Positions 1 to 7,922 of a stretch of 64,000 bases of DNA are shown here, in pieces. Below the pieces are notes generated by a model. It was given only the letters and a program-made list of their open reading frames with translations, searched no databases and was not told the DNA's origin. The position numbers and the translations under genes were made by a program. Numbering within the stretch: position 1 is the stretch's first letter; each line of letters starts with the position of its first letter. Origin of the DNA: Sporosarcina sp. D27 (GTDB lineage Bacteria; Bacillota; Bacilli; Bacillales_A; Planococcaceae). The DNA lies in the NCBI RefSeq assembly GCF_000586555.1, contig NZ_AZUC01000048.1:1-64000 (forward strand), given 5' to 3'.

Positions 1-120
1 AGCGTTTTCCATGCTTTATGAGCACTTCCCCAAGCTTATGAGCGTTTTCCATGCTTTATGAGCACTTCCCCAAGTTTATGAGCACTTTTCATGCTTTATG
101 ATCACTTTCCTGAGTTGATG
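1..120. repeat. Three tandem 40-bp repeats (20-bp sub-periodicity)
   Basis: Three consecutive 40-base units lie at 1-40, 41-80 and 81-120. The first two differ at one base (caagCttatg against caagTttatg) and the third is more diverged. Each unit is two related 20-base halves ending in a ttatg-like word (atgctttatg, caagcttatg), so the basic period is 20 bases. No ORF of note runs through it. The array is cut by the window edge, so the full copy number is unknown. Confidence 0.9.
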
Positions 121-330
121 ATCCCGCCATGCACTTTTGTGACAATTAACAAACTTTTTTCGCAGAACGTTCGCTTTCAGGTTTACCTTCATTGAATACT
201 GTAAATAATAGCAACAATCCATAAGCTTAGAACTCCCCCTCGGGCGCGCTAGCTATACGGTTGCACTTCATCAAGATCAATAGTATAGTGGTAAACTGCT
301 TATGAAAACTATCGTCGCTAAGGGGGAACC
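121..330. other. Leader region of the BCCT transporter gene
   Basis: This 210-base stretch separates the repeats from the transporter gene. It must hold that gene's promoter, but no strong -35/-10 pair stands out. The only clear signal is the ribosome site aaggggg at 320-326 just before the ATG at 331. Confidence 0.4.
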
Positions 331-1830
331 ATGAGAAAAATATCAAATGTCTTTTATATAACGATTGGTCTAATCATCTTAGCCGTTGGTTACGGAGTCA
401 TTGATCCAGAGCGTTTTGAAGCGGGAACTGGCATCGTGAAAAACTTCGTTTCCACTACATTCGGTTGGTACTATATGTTATTAATGACGCTATTAGTTGG
501 CGTCAGTATCTACTTAATCTTCAGCCCGTACGGAAAAATTCGACTGGGGAAAGACACGGATCGTCCACAATTCTCCACAATTACCTGGATCGCCATGCTG
601 TTTTCTGCTGGAATGGGAATCGGACTCGTCTTCTATGGCGCGGCTGAACCACTTTCACATTTCGCCGTAAACCCTGCAACTGCAGAGCCTGGAACGAATG
701 CAGCTTTCAGAGAATCCATGCGTCAAACTTTTCTTCATTACGGAATCCACATTTGGGCACTATACGGAATCGTTGCGCTGTGCTTAGCGTATTTCCAATT
801 CCGCAAAGGGGAACCAGGATTAATTTCAGCAACACTGAAGCCGATATTTGGCGATAAAATGAAAGGGCCCTGGGGCACAATCATCGATGTCCTCGCAGTC
901 TTCGCAACGTCATTTGGCGTGGCTACGTCTCTCGGCTTTGGCGCTGTTCAAATTAATGCCGGCCTGAACTATTTGTTCGGGTTTGAAATCGGCATACGGT
1001 CCCAATTCATTATTATTTCTATAGTTACTGTGCTGTTCATTATGTCTGCGTGGTCAGGACTAAGCAAAGGAATTCGTTACTTGTCGAATACGAATCTTGT
1101 ATTGGCACTTGCATTACTTGGCTTCATGCTTATTTTAGGACCAACGTTGCTCATCATGAACATCTTTACGGATTCGATCGGGGGGTATATCTCTCATTTC
1201 ATCGACTTGAGTTTGAGTACTGCTCCACTAAATGCAGGTAATCGGGAATGGCTCGACTCTTGGACAATTTTCTACTGGGCTTGGTGGATTTCTTGGGCAC
1301 CTTTCGTCAGTATGTTTATAGCCCGAGTTTCAAAAGGTCGTACAATCCGTGAATTCATGGTGGGTGTTTTACTAGCTCCTAGTATTCTTAGTTTCATCTG
1401 GTTCTCCGCATTCGGGACAACTGCAATTGAAATTCAGAAATCCGGAGTTGCAGATCTCGCATCCGTTGATACGGAACTTGTTATTTTCCAGATGTTTAGC
1501 CAGTTGCCTTGGGCTACACTTACGTCTGCGTTTGCAATCTTACTGGTTACGTCGTTCTTCATCACATCGGCGGATTCAGCGACCTTTGTACTTGGGATGC
1601 AGTCTACTTATGGCTCGTTAACCCCACCTAACAGCGTGAAAGTGATATGGGGCTTGATCCAATCTGGAATTGCGGTTATTTTACTATCTGTTGGTGGACT
1701 TTCCGCATTGCAAAATACGATTATTATCGCAGCCCTTCCATTTTCATTCATCATCCTGTTTATGGTCTATTCGCTCTTTAAAGAACTGAAAAAGGATGTT
1801 AAAACGAACAAACAGCTTAGACATAAATAA
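331..1830 (+). CDS. BCCT family glycine betaine/choline-type transporter
   Basis: Secondary transporter of the betaine-carnitine-choline family (BetL/OpuD-like), expected to import compatible solutes with Na+ during osmotic stress. The 499 residues are almost wholly hydrophobic, consistent with the family's 12 membrane helices. Two family hallmarks are visible: a glycine-rich GMGIGLVFYGAAEP stretch near residue 92-105, and the Trp-rich signature WAWWISWAPF near residue 316 followed by a cytoplasmic RVSKGRTIREF loop. The GMGIG form is the one usual in sodium-coupled members rather than in CaiT-like exchangers. The ATG at 331 has the ribosome site aaggggg five bases upstream. The gene is monocistronic, ending in a symmetrical terminator shared with metY. 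The exact substrate cannot be read from sequence. Confidence 0.93.
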   Translation: MRKISNVFYITIGLIILAVGYGVIDPERFEAGTGIVKNFVSTTFGWYYMLLMTLLVGVSIYLIFSPYGKIRLGKDTDRPQFSTITWIAMLFSAGMGIGLVFYGAAEPLSHFAVNPATAEPGTNAAFRESMRQTFLHYGIHIWALYGIVALCLAYFQFRKGEPGLISATLKPIFGDKMKGPWGTIIDVLAVFATSFGVATSLGFGAVQINAGLNYLFGFEIGIRSQFIIISIVTVLFIMSAWSGLSKGIRYLSNTNLVLALALLGFMLILGPTLLIMNIFTDSIGGYISHFIDLSLSTAPLNAGNREWLDSWTIFYWAWWISWAPFVSMFIARVSKGRTIREFMVGVLLAPSILSFIWFSAFGTTAIEIQKSGVADLASVDTELVIFQMFSQLPWATLTSAFAILLVTSFFITSADSATFVLGMQSTYGSLTPPNSVKVIWGLIQSGIAVILLSVGGLSALQNTIIIAALPFSFIILFMVYSLFKELKKDVKTNKQLRHK

Positions 1831-1870
1831 ATCAAACACCCGAGTCCAAATGAGGATTCGGGTGTTTGAT
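1831..1870. terminator. Bidirectional terminator between BCCT gene and metY
   Basis: A perfect 13-bp inverted repeat (atcaaacacccga / tcgggtgtttgat) lies between two convergent genes and can serve both. Confidence 0.85.
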
Positions 1871-1877
1871 TTGCAAT

Positions 1878-3167
1878 TTAAGCGTTTATTGGTACAGCTT
1901 TTTCAATCGCTTGCGCTAAATCCGCGATGATGTCGTCTGCTGATTCAAGCCCCACTGAGAGACGAATGAGTTCCTCAGTAACACCTGAATTTTTCAAGTC
2001 TTCGCCAGAAAGCTGTTGGTGCGTCGTTGAAGCCGGATGGATAATTAGTGACTTCGCATCACCGACATTCGCTACGTGTGACCAGACAGCGACGTTGTCA
2101 ATCACACGACGTCCTGCATCACGCCCACCTTTAATTCCGAAAACAATAATGGACCCTGCTCCATTTTTCAAATACTTCTTGGCAAGATCTGCTGTTGGAT
2201 GGTCGTTGAGGCCCGTATAGGTAACCCATTCAACAGATGGATGCTCTTTCAGGAATTGTGCTACCTTTTGTGCGTTTTCTCCATGACGCTGGATTCGCAA
2301 ATGAAGCGTCTCCAAGCCTTGTAGGAAGTTGAATGCACTGTCGGGGTCTAGACATGGACCGAAGTCACGAAGCCCTTGCACACGGAGTTTTGTCGCAAAT
2401 GCCGCGCCTGCTGTGTCAATACCGTAGCGTAAACCGTGATACGATTCGTCTGGCTGCGTGAAAGCAGGGAATCTGCCTTGGGTCCAGTCGAACTTTCCTG
2501 CATCTACCACTACGCCGCCAATCGTTGTTCCGTGACCACCAATCCATTTCGTGGCGGAGTGGATAACAACGTCAGCGCCAAATTCAATCGGGTTGCATCC
2601 GTATGGGGACGCAAATGTATTGTCGATTAAAAGTGGAACACCATTTTCATGTGCAATCGATGCAACTTTTTCGATATCGAGCACTTGCAAGCTCGGGTTA
2701 CCGATTGTTTCAGCAAATATTCCTTTTGTCTTTTCCGTAATGGCACTACGGAAGTTTTCCGGGTCAGTTGAGTCGACAAATTTTACAGTGATCCCGTACT
2801 TCGGCAACGTTGTGGCAAATAAGTTGTACGTTCCGCCGTAAAGGTTGGCTGCTGCAATGATTTCGTCGCCAGCTTCTGCAATATTCAAGATAGAGAACGC
2901 GATTGCCGCCATACCAGATGAGAGCGCAACAGCTGCAGCGCCTCCTTCGAGTAACGCGATGCGTTCTTCAAATACAGCGACTGTCGGATTCGTGATACGA
3001 GTATAAATGTTGCCAGCTTCTTGCAGTGCGAAAAGATTTTTGGCGTGGTCCGTGTCACGAAATACGAATGATGTGGTTCTGTGGATAGGAAGAGCTCGTG
3101 ATCCAGTTGTTGGATCAGGTTCTTGACCACCGTGCAGCAAAAGTGTTTCGGGTTGAAAATTTGTCAT
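1878..3167 (-). CDS. metY: O-acetylhomoserine sulfhydrylase
   Basis: PLP-dependent Cys/Met metabolism enzyme that makes homocysteine from O-acetylhomoserine and sulfide, a direct sulfhydrylation route to methionine. The 429-residue length and motifs fit MetY: the N-terminal ETLLLHGGQEPDPTTGSRA, a glycine-rich cofactor loop (SSGMAAIAF), and the Schiff-base lysine in HSATKWIGGHG near residue 207. An in-frame ATG lies six bases upstream at 3173, but GGAGG is only two bases from it and eight from the ATG at 3167, so 3167 is preferred. The gene is preceded by a SAM-I riboswitch, which is independent evidence for a methionine role. Confidence 0.95.
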   Translation of the reverse strand: MTNFQPETLLLHGGQEPDPTTGSRALPIHRTTSFVFRDTDHAKNLFALQEAGNIYTRITNPTVAVFEERIALLEGGAAAVALSSGMAAIAFSILNIAEAGDEIIAAANLYGGTYNLFATTLPKYGITVKFVDSTDPENFRSAITEKTKGIFAETIGNPSLQVLDIEKVASIAHENGVPLLIDNTFASPYGCNPIEFGADVVIHSATKWIGGHGTTIGGVVVDAGKFDWTQGRFPAFTQPDESYHGLRYGIDTAGAAFATKLRVQGLRDFGPCLDPDSAFNFLQGLETLHLRIQRHGENAQKVAQFLKEHPSVEWVTYTGLNDHPTADLAKKYLKNGAGSIIVFGIKGGRDAGRRVIDNVAVWSHVANVGDAKSLIIHPASTTHQQLSGEDLKNSGVTEELIRLSVGLESADDIIADLAQAIEKAVPINA

Positions 3168-3230
3168 GTACATAACCTCCGGAAATTAGATTGATGGAAC
3201 TGCGCACACCGGACGGGTGATGGGGAAACT

Positions 3231-3265
3231 AAAAAGATCCCCTTCTACCTATAGAAGAGGATCTG
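3231..3265 (-). terminator. Riboswitch expression-platform terminator
   Basis: On the minus strand, agatcctcttctataggtag then aaggggatct forms a hairpin followed by TTTTT. It sits directly downstream of the S-box aptamer and upstream of metY, as expected for SAM-dependent attenuation. Confidence 0.88.
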
Positions 3266-3282
3266 CCATTGCTGGCACTTCC

Positions 3283-3397
3283 CCTTATCTTTCAGATCCA
3301 TAATAGATCTGTAGGAAGTAGCACCTTTGCAAGCTGGTAAGCTTGCCGGTTGCCGGGCATCGCAGGGCCTAGTCCCTCCGCCGCTCTTGATAAGAGT
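3283..3397 (-). promoter_or_regulatory. SAM-I (S-box) riboswitch aptamer
   Basis: Read on the minus strand the element begins cttatcaagagcggcggagg, followed by gggactaggccctgcgatgc and ccggcaacc, the conserved core of S-box RNAs. The 3' end (gataag at 3283-3290) can pair with cttatc at the 5' end to close helix P1. High SAM should stabilise the aptamer and favour the adjacent terminator, switching metY off. Confidence 0.95.
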
Positions 3398-3510
3398 TTG
3401 TGACTTATTCAGTTTTCCATCTTGGAATTGAGTATACGTGTTTCAAAATAGAAAGTCAACAGTTAAATCTAAATTATTTGATAGTTTTGTATTTGCTAAT
3501 TAAACAGGGA

Positions 3511-3640
3511 TGATTTCCGCTATAGGCGGACGCGGGCCTACAGGATGTAGGTCATGCAACCGTTGCGGCAGGACGCCGCGAACTTAGATTGTTTCCATTA
3601 TGATCCCTAAGGAGTCGCCGACTTACGTTCCAATCAACGG
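3511..3640. repeat. Degenerate copy of a Bacillales dispersed intergenic repeat
   Basis: The stretch starts tgatttccgctataggcgga and ends ggagtcgccgacttacgttc then caatcaac. I recognise this from memory as the frame of a dispersed non-coding repeat common in Bacillaceae and Planococcaceae (ttccgct...ggcggacgc ... gagtcgccg..ttccgctccaatcaac). The inner part is shortened and degenerate. It has no coding capacity. Family membership is an inference, since no second copy is in the window. Confidence 0.55.
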
Positions 3641-3690
3641 GACATTCTAGGACAAACAACTACATGAAACATAAAGAGATAGGGAAAAAG

Positions 3691-3725
3691 AAAAACCCAC
3701 AAACCAAAGTCTTGGCTTGTGGGTA
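3691..3725 (-). terminator. Terminator of the three-repeat secreted protein gene
   Basis: On the minus strand acccacaagccaagactttg then gtttgtgggttttt forms a hairpin with a T run, nine bases after the stop codon. Confidence 0.85.
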
Positions 3726-3733
3726 AGAATTGA

Positions 3734-4669
3734 TTATTGAGCTGCGCCGTAGAAGATTTGGCCGCCTTTTAGGTTGATGATTTTGAGCATGTTTGTGCGT
3801 TTTACGTAGATGCTTTTAAATTGCTCGCGTCCGTTTGCATCTTTCAATAGGATTGTACGGTTGTTGTAGTTATCAGATACAACTACAGGTGTGAGTGACC
3901 TTAGGTCGACGTGAGCTGCGAGTGTGTTGTATTCAGGAAGGTTACCGATTGTGCTTGCAGGTTGTTCTTGTTTCGCTACCGGCTTTTGTTCTGGTTTCAC
4001 TTCTGGAGCTGGTGTTGCTGTGTCTTCTTTTACGACTGTTTCAATGACAATGCCTTGGCCTTTTAAATTGATGACTTTTAATAGACCTGTCTTTTTTACG
4101 AAGACACTCTTGTATTGTCCCTGACCGTTCGCATCTTTCAATAGGATCGTACGGTTGTTGGCGTTGTCTGAAACGATGATTGGTGTCAAAGCATTCAAAT
4201 CTACTACTGAAGCTAGTGTTTTGTATTCAGGGAGATTGCTAATAGCACTTCCTGGCTGCTCAGGCTTCACATCTGGTTTTTGTGGAGCGTCTGCTTTCAC
4301 AGTCGTTTCAAGGACAACTCCGCCACCTTTTAAGTTGATGACTTTCAGAAGTCCTGTCTTTTTCACGAAGACACTCTTGTACTGTGTACGACCGTAGTTG
4401 TCAGAGAAAAGAATTACCCGGTTGGACACGTTGTCTTCAGTAACACGTGTAGTGAAGCTAGTTGGGTCGATGACGGAAGCAACTGATGCGTACTCTTCCA
4501 GACCTGTGATGTCTTGGTTTACTTGCTGACCGTAGTTCGAATTGTGTTGTACGTGTGCGTATGAGCTTTGTGCATCTGCGTTTTGATCTGCATGTGCAAA
4601 TGTCGCTGCGTTTGCACCTCCTGCGGAAATAAGTAGTGCGCTTACTGCTGTGATCAATGTCTTTTTCAT
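3734..4669 (-). CDS. Secreted protein with three tandem 65-70-residue repeats
   Basis: I do not recognise the family. The 311-residue product has a classical signal peptide ending near ANAATFA (about residues 1-22). After a polar linker come three copies of one domain. Each has a conserved L/EEY..LA..VD..(S/A)(L/F)T start, an NNRTILLKDANG-like strand pair, (Q/Y)KS(V/I)(F/Y)VK(K/R)T and a closing L(L/M)K(V/I)INLKG. The copies begin near residues 56, 148 and 245 and are joined by Pro/Glu/Lys-rich linkers such as PDVKPEQPGS. Such a layout suggests an exported surface or adhesion-type protein; that is inference. The start is fixed by aggag seven bases before the ATG. It has its own terminator and no operon partner. 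Confidence 0.8.
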   Translation of the reverse strand: MKKTLITAVSALLISAGGANAATFAHADQNADAQSSYAHVQHNSNYGQQVNQDITGLEEYASVASVIDPTSFTTRVTEDNVSNRVILFSDNYGRTQYKSVFVKKTGLLKVINLKGGGVVLETTVKADAPQKPDVKPEQPGSAISNLPEYKTLASVVDLNALTPIIVSDNANNRTILLKDANGQGQYKSVFVKKTGLLKVINLKGQGIVIETVVKEDTATPAPEVKPEQKPVAKQEQPASTIGNLPEYNTLAAHVDLRSLTPVVVSDNYNNRTILLKDANGREQFKSIYVKRTNMLKIINLKGGQIFYGAAQ

Positions 4670-4795
4670 CTTGTTCCTCTCCTTTTCCTTTTGGGATACT
4701 TATATCATAACCCCATAGTCTGAGAGGACTCTGAGATGATTATTAGGACTTGATGAGAGAACTGTAAGAAGGTTTTAATATTTCAGCCCACGAAA

Positions 4796-4822
4796 AAAGA
4801 GCCTGCAGTTAGCGGCTCTTTA
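4796..4822 (-). terminator. Terminator overlapping the cstR stop codon
   Basis: On the minus strand aagagccgctaactgcaggc then tctttttt forms the hairpin. The TAA stop of the regulator gene lies in the loop. Confidence 0.8.
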
Positions 4823-5075
4823 CTAATAAGTCGACAGCTTCTTTTACAAGCATTTCCTTTGCTTGTGGATTATCCGATAGCTCTTCGTTTTCCATACAGG
4901 CAATCAGATTCGTACTCACTATTAACCCGATGGTCCGATCGATTCCTGAGCGAGACGCAGACAACTGTGTAATGACGTCCTTGCATTCATCACCAGCCTC
5001 GATCATCCGTAGGACACCGCGAATTTGACCCTCTATTCGTTTTAAACGATTAACTACTTTTGCATCGTATTCCAT
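4809..5075 (-). CDS. cstR: CsoR/RcnR family repressor, CstR-type (persulfide sensor)
   Basis: An 88-residue all-helical DNA-binding repressor of the CsoR/RcnR family (RLKRIEGQIRGVLRMIE start, ASRSGIDR middle). In copper-sensing CsoR the ligands follow a Cys-His-Cys pattern. Here the matching residues are Cys31, Asn56 and Cys60. The missing histidine with two retained cysteines at 31 and 60 is the pattern of Staphylococcus aureus CstR, which senses persulfides by Cys-Cys crosslinking. No cst operon (rhodanese, SQR, persulfide dioxygenase) is adjacent, so its targets other than itself must lie elsewhere. A good palindromic operator precedes it. A generic CsoR-like metal sensor remains possible. 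Confidence 0.85.
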   Translation of the reverse strand: MEYDAKVVNRLKRIEGQIRGVLRMIEAGDECKDVITQLSASRSGIDRTIGLIVSTNLIACMENEELSDNPQAKEMLVKEAVDLLVKSR

Positions 5076-5108
5076 GAATCCGGCCTCCTCTCTTAACTAC
5101 GTTCATAA

Positions 5109-5126
5109 TATACCCCTTCTGGTATA
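5109..5126. promoter_or_regulatory. Palindromic operator of the CstR-type regulator
   Basis: TATACC-CCTTCT-GGTATA is a perfect six-base-arm palindrome with a C-rich centre, 33 bases upstream of the cstR start. The A/T-flanked C/G-tract form resembles operators known for CsoR/CstR proteins. Autoregulation is inferred. Confidence 0.6.
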
Positions 5127-5319
5127 AGGTCAATCAATTCCACCTCTTTCGACAAGAAAAGCGCGAAATTGTTCGAATTATGCTATACTTATAGAAGTAT
5201 TACAATTTTTAATGTTCCAAACCACTGGGCCAACCGCACAACACACTGTCTGTTTTTCTGAATGGCCATGGGTCTTCACACTATGAAAGAGATCGAAACA
5301 GACTAGAGGAGGGATTCGT

Positions 5320-5541
5320 TTGGCTTTTCCGCGTAAGGAGCATCCTGTCTCTGATTTTATCGCAGCGCGTAAAATTGGTGAAAAAATTTCGTTCACTCGT
5401 AACGATGTTTTCGTCATAGGGACAATCCACAAGATCTTAGAGAACTCCGTTATTGTAGAAATTTCTGAAGAGGACGCCGATCTGATTGGAGCAGCTTCCA
5501 CTCTGACCGTTGTCGCTCACAAAAATTATACAATCGAATAA
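5320..5541 (+). CDS. DUF2187 (YkvS-like) small protein
   Basis: A 73-residue protein of the small beta-rich DUF2187 family (YkvS-like), function unknown. Diagnostic is the pattern KIGEKISFTRNDVFVIGTIH followed by ENSVIVEIS, a compact SH3-like strand set. The start is a TTG at 5320, chosen because agaggaggg ends seven bases upstream and no ATG is available. A leader of about 240 bases, shared with the divergent cstR gene, separates the two. An extended -10-like tatgctatact around 5182-5192 may be its promoter. It is followed by a clear terminator and is probably monocistronic. Confidence 0.75.
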   Translation: MAFPRKEHPVSDFIAARKIGEKISFTRNDVFVIGTIHKILENSVIVEISEEDADLIGAASTLTVVAHKNYTIE

Positions 5542-5565
5542 TCTAGCAAGCATCGACTTCAACCT

Positions 5566-5596
5566 CCGACAGACCACACCAGTTCTGTCGGTTTTG
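5566..5596 (+). terminator. Terminator after the DUF2187 gene
   Basis: Perfect eight-base stem ccgacaga / tctgtcgg followed by tttt. Confidence 0.85.
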
Positions 5597-5670
5597 TCGT
5601 CTGTCTAATTATCAGAATTGTACGAGATGACTCACTAGTACATAGAATTGAAAGGGGATTTTTTGACGTG

Positions 5671-6897
5671 ATGAAAGAACAACTATTGGAACGATTCATC
5701 CGCTATGCAAAGATTGACACTGAATCTGATGAAAAGAGTTCTACAACACCTTCATCTACTAACCAGTGGGATTTGTTACATCTATTGAAGGAAGAGCTCA
5801 CAACACTAGGTATGGAAGACATTACGCTTGATGAGAACGGTTACTTGTTCGCAACACTTCCTGCGAATACAGACAAAGAGATCCCTGTAATCGGCTTCTT
5901 AGCGCACGTTGATACATCACCTGATTTCTCAGGTAAAAATGTAAACCCGCAACGTCATGACAACTATGACGGCAGTGACCTGGTTTTAAATGAAAACACA
6001 ACCCTCTCTGTTAGTCGCTTCCCTGAGCTTCAAAACTATATCGGACAGACGTTGATCACAACCGATGGTACAACACTACTTGGTGCTGATGATAAAGCCG
6101 GTATTGCGGAAATTATGACAGCGATGGCTTATTTCCAAGAGCATCCAGAAGTGAAGCATGGCAAATTACGTGTCGCTTTCACACCAGATGAAGAAATCGG
6201 ACGTGGCCCACACCAATTTGACGTGGATGCTTTTGGCGTCGACTTTGCGTATACAATGGACGGTGGTCCACTTGGTGAGTTGCAATATGAAAGTTTCAAT
6301 GCAGCAGGGGCACGTGTTACGTTCAAAGGAACAAACGTCCACCCAGGTACTGCAAAAGGGAAAATGGTGAACTCCATCTTACGTGCACAAGAGTTCCAAG
6401 CAGCAATGCCTGGCTTAGAAATTCCTGAGCTAACGGATGGACGCGAAGGATTCATTCACTTAATGGACATTCAAGGTTCTGTTGAAAAGACCGTGTTGGA
6501 CTATATTATTCGTGATTTCGACAAGGAAACGTATGAAGCACGCAAGAAACTGTTTTTCGATACTGTCGCTCAGATGCAATCCGATTATGGCGTAGAATCC
6601 ATTGAACTTGAGTTGGAAGACCAGTACTTCAATATGGGCGAGAAGATTAAGCCACATATGGAAATTGTCGATATCATTTCGGAAGCATTTAACAAATTAG
6701 ATATTTCACCGATAATCGAACCAATTCGGGGCGGTACTGACGGATCTCAGCTTTCCTATATGGGCATACCAACACCTAATATTTTCGCTGGAGGTGAAAA
6801 CTTCCACGGTCGTTACGAGTTTGTTTCTGCGGAAACGATGGAAAAAGCGGCACAAGTCATCATTGAGGCTGTAAAATTATACGAATCTCGCGCATAA
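5671..6897 (+). CDS. pepT: Peptidase T (tripeptide aminopeptidase)
   Basis: Cytoplasmic dinuclear-zinc aminopeptidase of the M20 family that releases the N-terminal residue from tripeptides. Motifs in order: [14 protein letters not shown] with the first zinc ligands near residue 79, [15 protein letters not shown] with the bridging Asp, [10 protein letters not shown] with the catalytic Glu pair near 174, [24 protein letters not shown] in the dimerisation lid, and [17 protein letters not shown] with [13 protein letters not shown] near the end. The length of 408 residues is normal for PepT. A GTG just before the ATG (5668) could be used instead; aaagggg fits either. A DMT exporter follows after 12 bases, so the two are probably co-transcribed. 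Confidence 0.96.
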   Translation: MKEQLLERFIRYAKIDTESDEKSSTTPSSTNQWDLLHLLKEELTTLGMEDITLDENGYLFATLPANTDKEIPVIGFLAHVDTSPDFSGKNVNPQRHDNYDGSDLVLNENTTLSVSRFPELQNYIGQTLITTDGTTLLGADDKAGIAEIMTAMAYFQEHPEVKHGKLRVAFTPDEEIGRGPHQFDVDAFGVDFAYTMDGGPLGELQYESFNAAGARVTFKGTNVHPGTAKGKMVNSILRAQEFQAAMPGLEIPELTDGREGFIHLMDIQGSVEKTVLDYIIRDFDKETYEARKKLFFDTVAQMQSDYGVESIELELEDQYFNMGEKIKPHMEIVDIISEAFNKLDISPIIEPIRGGTDGSQLSYMGIPTPNIFAGGENFHGRYEFVSAETMEKAAQVIIEAVKLYESRA

Positions 6898-6909
6898 GGA
6901 GGCGTTACC

Positions 6910-7875
6910 ATGAAAGGAATTTGGCTTGGCGTACTCGCAGCTGTCTTTTTTGCGGTTACATTTGTACTAAACCGCTCAATGGAATTATCAGGAGGCAGCT
7001 GGATGTGGAGCGCGTCACTCCGCTATTTCTTCATGGTTCCGTTTCTCTTTGCTATTGTCGGTGCGCGAAAGGGGCTCGGGGCAGTCAAGCGCGAAATGAC
7101 TGCCAAACCGTGGCCCTTTTTCGCATGGAGTTTTGTTGCGTTTGTGTTATTTTATGGTCCTTTAACCTTTTCAGCGGCATACGCCCCAGGCTGGTTGCTT
7201 GCAGGAACGTGGCAGTTAACCATTGTTGCAGGTGTGCTACTTGCTCCACTTTTTTTCCTAACTGTAGAAACAGCTGAGGGACCGCATCGTGTTAGACAAC
7301 GGATCCCCCTACCCTCACTTTTGATTTCTCTGGTCATACTTGCAGGAGTGGTCTTGATTCAAATCCCTCATGCACAGTCAGTATCCGGGAAAGCTCTCGC
7401 ATTTGGAACATTACCTGTTCTAGTTGCAGCCTTTGCCTATCCACTCGGCAATCGCAAAATGATGGAACTACTAGGTGGATCACTTGATACGTTTCAACGG
7501 GTACTTGCGATGACACTAATGACGTTGCCCGTTTGGATTGCACTTGCAATCTATGCTTGGGCAACAGTAGGACTCCCTTCTTGGAGCCAGCTCGGTCAGT
7601 CATTTGTTGTCGGGGTAAGTTCGGGTGTCATTGCGACGACCCTATTTTTCATGGCGACCGATTTAGTTCAACATGATCAGGGACGACTTGCTGCGGTTGA
7701 GGCGACACAGTCACTTGAGCTCATATTTGCGATGGTAGGTGAAATGATACTACTTAATCTGTTGCTTCCAGGCCCGATTTCTTTAGTCGGTGTCGCAGTC
7801 ATTATTATTGGCATGTCCCTACATAGTTGGCAAACTGCTGTCGCTGCAAAACGCCAATTACGAGAAAACCCATAA
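6910..7875 (+). CDS. Drug/metabolite-type exporter, multidrug resistance efflux family
   Basis: A 321-residue integral membrane protein with about ten hydrophobic segments, of the drug/metabolite transporter superfamily. The start (GVLAAVFFAVTFVLNRSMEL, GGSWMWSASLRYFFM) and the C-terminal QGRLAAVEATQSLELIFAMVG stretch match the branch annotated as multidrug resistance efflux transporter family rather than typical EamA. aaggaggcg sits seven bases before the ATG, and only 12 bases separate it from pepT. The co-transcription might suggest export of small peptides or amino acids, but the substrate is unknown. Confidence 0.85.
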   Translation: MKGIWLGVLAAVFFAVTFVLNRSMELSGGSWMWSASLRYFFMVPFLFAIVGARKGLGAVKREMTAKPWPFFAWSFVAFVLFYGPLTFSAAYAPGWLLAGTWQLTIVAGVLLAPLFFLTVETAEGPHRVRQRIPLPSLLISLVILAGVVLIQIPHAQSVSGKALAFGTLPVLVAAFAYPLGNRKMMELLGGSLDTFQRVLAMTLMTLPVWIALAIYAWATVGLPSWSQLGQSFVVGVSSGVIATTLFFMATDLVQHDQGRLAAVEATQSLELIFAMVGEMILLNLLLPGPISLVGVAVIIIGMSLHSWQTAVAAKRQLRENP

Positions 7876-7880
7876 AAATA

Positions 7881-7917
7881 CTGCCCGAACGTCAGACAAC
7901 CTGACGTTTCGGACAGT
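7881..7917. terminator. Bidirectional terminator
   Basis: ctgcccgaacgtcag / ctgacgtttcggacag forms a long, nearly perfect stem between two convergent genes. Confidence 0.85.
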
Positions 7918-7922
7918 CTATT

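Noticed and set aside
1-120. CRISPR array at the left edge
   Set aside because: Units are directly abutting 40-mers with no unique spacers, so this is a tandem repeat and not a CRISPR.
5178-5501. 107-codon minus-strand frame over the DUF2187 gene
   Set aside because: Opposes a gene with a strong ribosome site, family match and terminator.
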